Positions 14,313 to 15,591 of a stretch of 15,591 nt of DNA are shown here, in pieces. The first letter of the stretch is position 1, and each line of letters opens with the position of its first letter. Under the pieces are notes generated by a model. That model saw nothing but the letters and a program-made list of their open reading frames with translations. It was not told the DNA's origin and did not search any database. The DNA is taken from assembly GCA_913043075.1 (NCBI GenBank), contig CAJWLI010000011.1:1-15591 (forward strand), given 5' to 3'. Position numbers and translations under genes: made by a program. The DNA is from an uncultured Gammaproteobacteria bacterium. Lineage in GTDB: Bacteria > Pseudomonadota > Gammaproteobacteria > Pseudomonadales > Azotimanducaceae.

Positions 14313-15591
14313 ATGGCTCTTAAAGTTTTTGTTTGTTTATTTTTATCATTAATTGCTAACCAGCTCTCAGCGACAAGCTTAGAAGAAGTGGTCGTAGTGG
14401 CTTCAAAAACAAAAAAAACACTCGGAGACACGGCGAGCAGTATATCAGTTTTGAGATATGAGGACTTAATTAGAGTTTCTCCTGTACACATAAACGAGCT
14501 GCTTCAACGCACTCCTGGAGTTTGGATAAGCCGAGGAAACGGTCAGGAGAGCCTTACTTCAGTTCGATCCCCAGTCCTCACTGGAGCCGGGAGCTGTGGA
14601 GCGTTTCTCGTCATGCAAGACGGAGTATCTTTGAGAGCCCCAGGTTTTTGCAACGTCAATCAATTGTTTGAAGGACCCAACGAAATAGCGGAACGCATAG
14701 AAGTGTTTCGCGGCCCAAACTCTTCAGTCTATGGATCAAATGCTGTCCATGGGGTAATTAATATCATCACTCCCGTACCCGGAGCCGGTAACAATTATAT
14801 TTCTATTGAGACTGGTCCAGACGACTTCTACAGAAGCAAGGTAGGGTTTTCAACGGAATCTGTTCGAGTAGACTTCTCTGGCAGCCGTGACGATGGTTAC
14901 AAGAACGATTCAGGATATGGCCAGCAAAAACTATTGGTGAAACACTCAGGACAACTTCAAGGTTGGGAAATCAACTCTAGCCTTTTTTTGAGCAACTTGA
15001 ATCAAGAAACAGCCGGTTTTATTACAGGATTCGAAGCCTTTAGAGTGGAAGAAGAGAAAAAGGAAAACCCAAACCCTGAAGCTTACAGAGATGCTTACTC
15101 ATTAAGAATCGTGTCCGATTTATCAAAGGAGATCCGCGGGGCGACTATCAATATACAGCCCTACCTCAGGTCAGTTGGCATGAAATTCTTGCAGCATTTT
15201 TTGCCTGGTCAGCCAGAAGAACGAAATGGTCATGATAGCTTTGGGCTATCTTTGGTTGCGCAAAGCAATCAGTGGTGGTCTTTCGGCGCCGATATAGAGT
15301 TCACTCAAGGCTTTCTCAAAGAGACTCAAGAAAGCGCTGTCCAAGGAAGCCGTTTCCTCTCCGCGACATTACCACCAGGCAAACACTACGATTATGAGGT
15401 TGACGCTTCGCTCTTTGGGTTATTTATCAGGGCGGATCACCCTTTAAGCGAAAAAGCCTCGATCACGGGGGGGGTACGCTTTCAGTACACCAATTATCGA
15501 TACGACAACAAGATGATTAACGGGAGAACAAAAGAGGACGGAACGACCTGCGGGTTTGGAGGATGCAGATTTTCGAGACCATCTGATCGAG
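14313..15591 (+). CDS. TonB-dependent outer-membrane receptor, 3' end outside the window
   Basis: The first 426 codons of a TonB-dependent receptor; the frame stays open to the window edge, so about half of the protein is missing. A signal peptide (ALKVFVCLFLSLIANQLSA, cleavage near residue 20) leads to a TonB-box-like EEVVVVASK. The plug follows (about 35-155): SISVLRYEDLI, ELLQRTPGVWIS, FLVMQDGVSLRAPGFCNVNQ, then the hallmark IEVFRGPNSSVYGSNAVHGVINIIT. Beta-barrel strands follow with alternating aromatic residues. Two plug cysteines (GSCGAF and GFCNVN) could form a disulfide. It takes up a scarce ligand with energy from TonB-ExbBD; the ligand is unknown, and siderophores, cobalamin or other organic molecules all fit. 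The ATG at 14313 gives a perfect signal peptide, though its ribosome site is weak. Confidence 0.93.
   Translation, partial: MALKVFVCLFLSLIANQLSATSLEEVVVVASKTKKTLGDTASSISVLRYEDLIRVSPVHINELLQRTPGVWISRGNGQESLTSVRSPVLTGAGSCGAFLVMQDGVSLRAPGFCNVNQLFEGPNEIAERIEVFRGPNSSVYGSNAVHGVINIITPVPGAGNNYISIETGPDDFYRSKVGFSTESVRVDFSGSRDDGYKNDSGYGQQKLLVKHSGQLQGWEINSSLFLSNLNQETAGFITGFEAFRVEEEKKENPNPEAYRDAYSLRIVSDLSKEIRGATINIQPYLRSVGMKFLQHFLPGQPEERNGHDSFGLSLVAQSNQWWSFGADIEFTQGFLKETQESAVQGSRFLSATLPPGKHYDYEVDASLFGLFIRADHPLSEKASITGGVRFQYTNYRYDNKMINGRTKEDGTTCGFGGCRFSRPSDR

Overview
The window looks like a piece of chromosome from a free-living, probably marine, gammaproteobacterium. The support is a type II (long, two-lobe) QueF, a short Gram-negative type 4.5S RNA, a YdjA-type nitroreductase, a TonB-dependent receptor, moderate-to-low GC judged by eye, and tightly packed genes with good Shine-Dalgarno sites. 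The genus cannot be named from the sequence. No integrase, transposase, tRNA, rRNA or CRISPR array was seen, and no gene-free stretch exceeds about 150 bases.

Left part (1-7029): a small antibiotic-biosynthesis-monooxygenase (ABM) family protein on +, then three genes on - read right to left: an HD-PhyH fusion oxygenase, a FadJ/FadB-like hydratase/dehydrogenase and an esterase-D-like hydrolase. Only 40 bases from the fusion gene, two genes run the other way: a beta-lactamase-fold serine hydrolase and an isopenicillin-N-synthase-like 2-oxoglutarate oxygenase. This reads as a catabolic island rich in iron oxygenases and acyl/ester chemistry. The fusion joins a PhnZ-like diiron HD oxygenase to a PhnY/TmpA-like hydroxylase in one chain. 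Those are the two consecutive steps of oxidative phosphonate breakdown.

Middle (7088-11783): a periplasmic cyclophilin and an amidase translationally coupled on -, an atypical SDR that has lost the YxxxK catalytic pair, and a gene that looks broken by a stop but is best read as a selenoprotein. In this 357-residue AhpD/carboxymuconolactone-decarboxylase-like protein an in-frame TGA sits exactly at the second position of the CxxC motif (C-F-Y-U-T-T-S-H), and a stem-loop of bacterial SECIS type follows 25 bases later. Divergent from it is a stand-alone HD protein of the COG4341/PhnZ-related type.

Right part (11795-15591): the 4.5S signal recognition particle RNA (-), a YdjA-like nitroreductase (-), a hexapeptide-repeat acyltransferase (+) whose promoter overlaps a perfect 17-base palindrome, queF (-), and the first 426 codons of a TonB-dependent outer-membrane receptor that runs off the window.

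The two most interesting items are the selenocysteine-containing AhpD-like protein and the one-chain PhnZ-PhnY-like oxygenase. Neither substrate can be fixed from the sequence.
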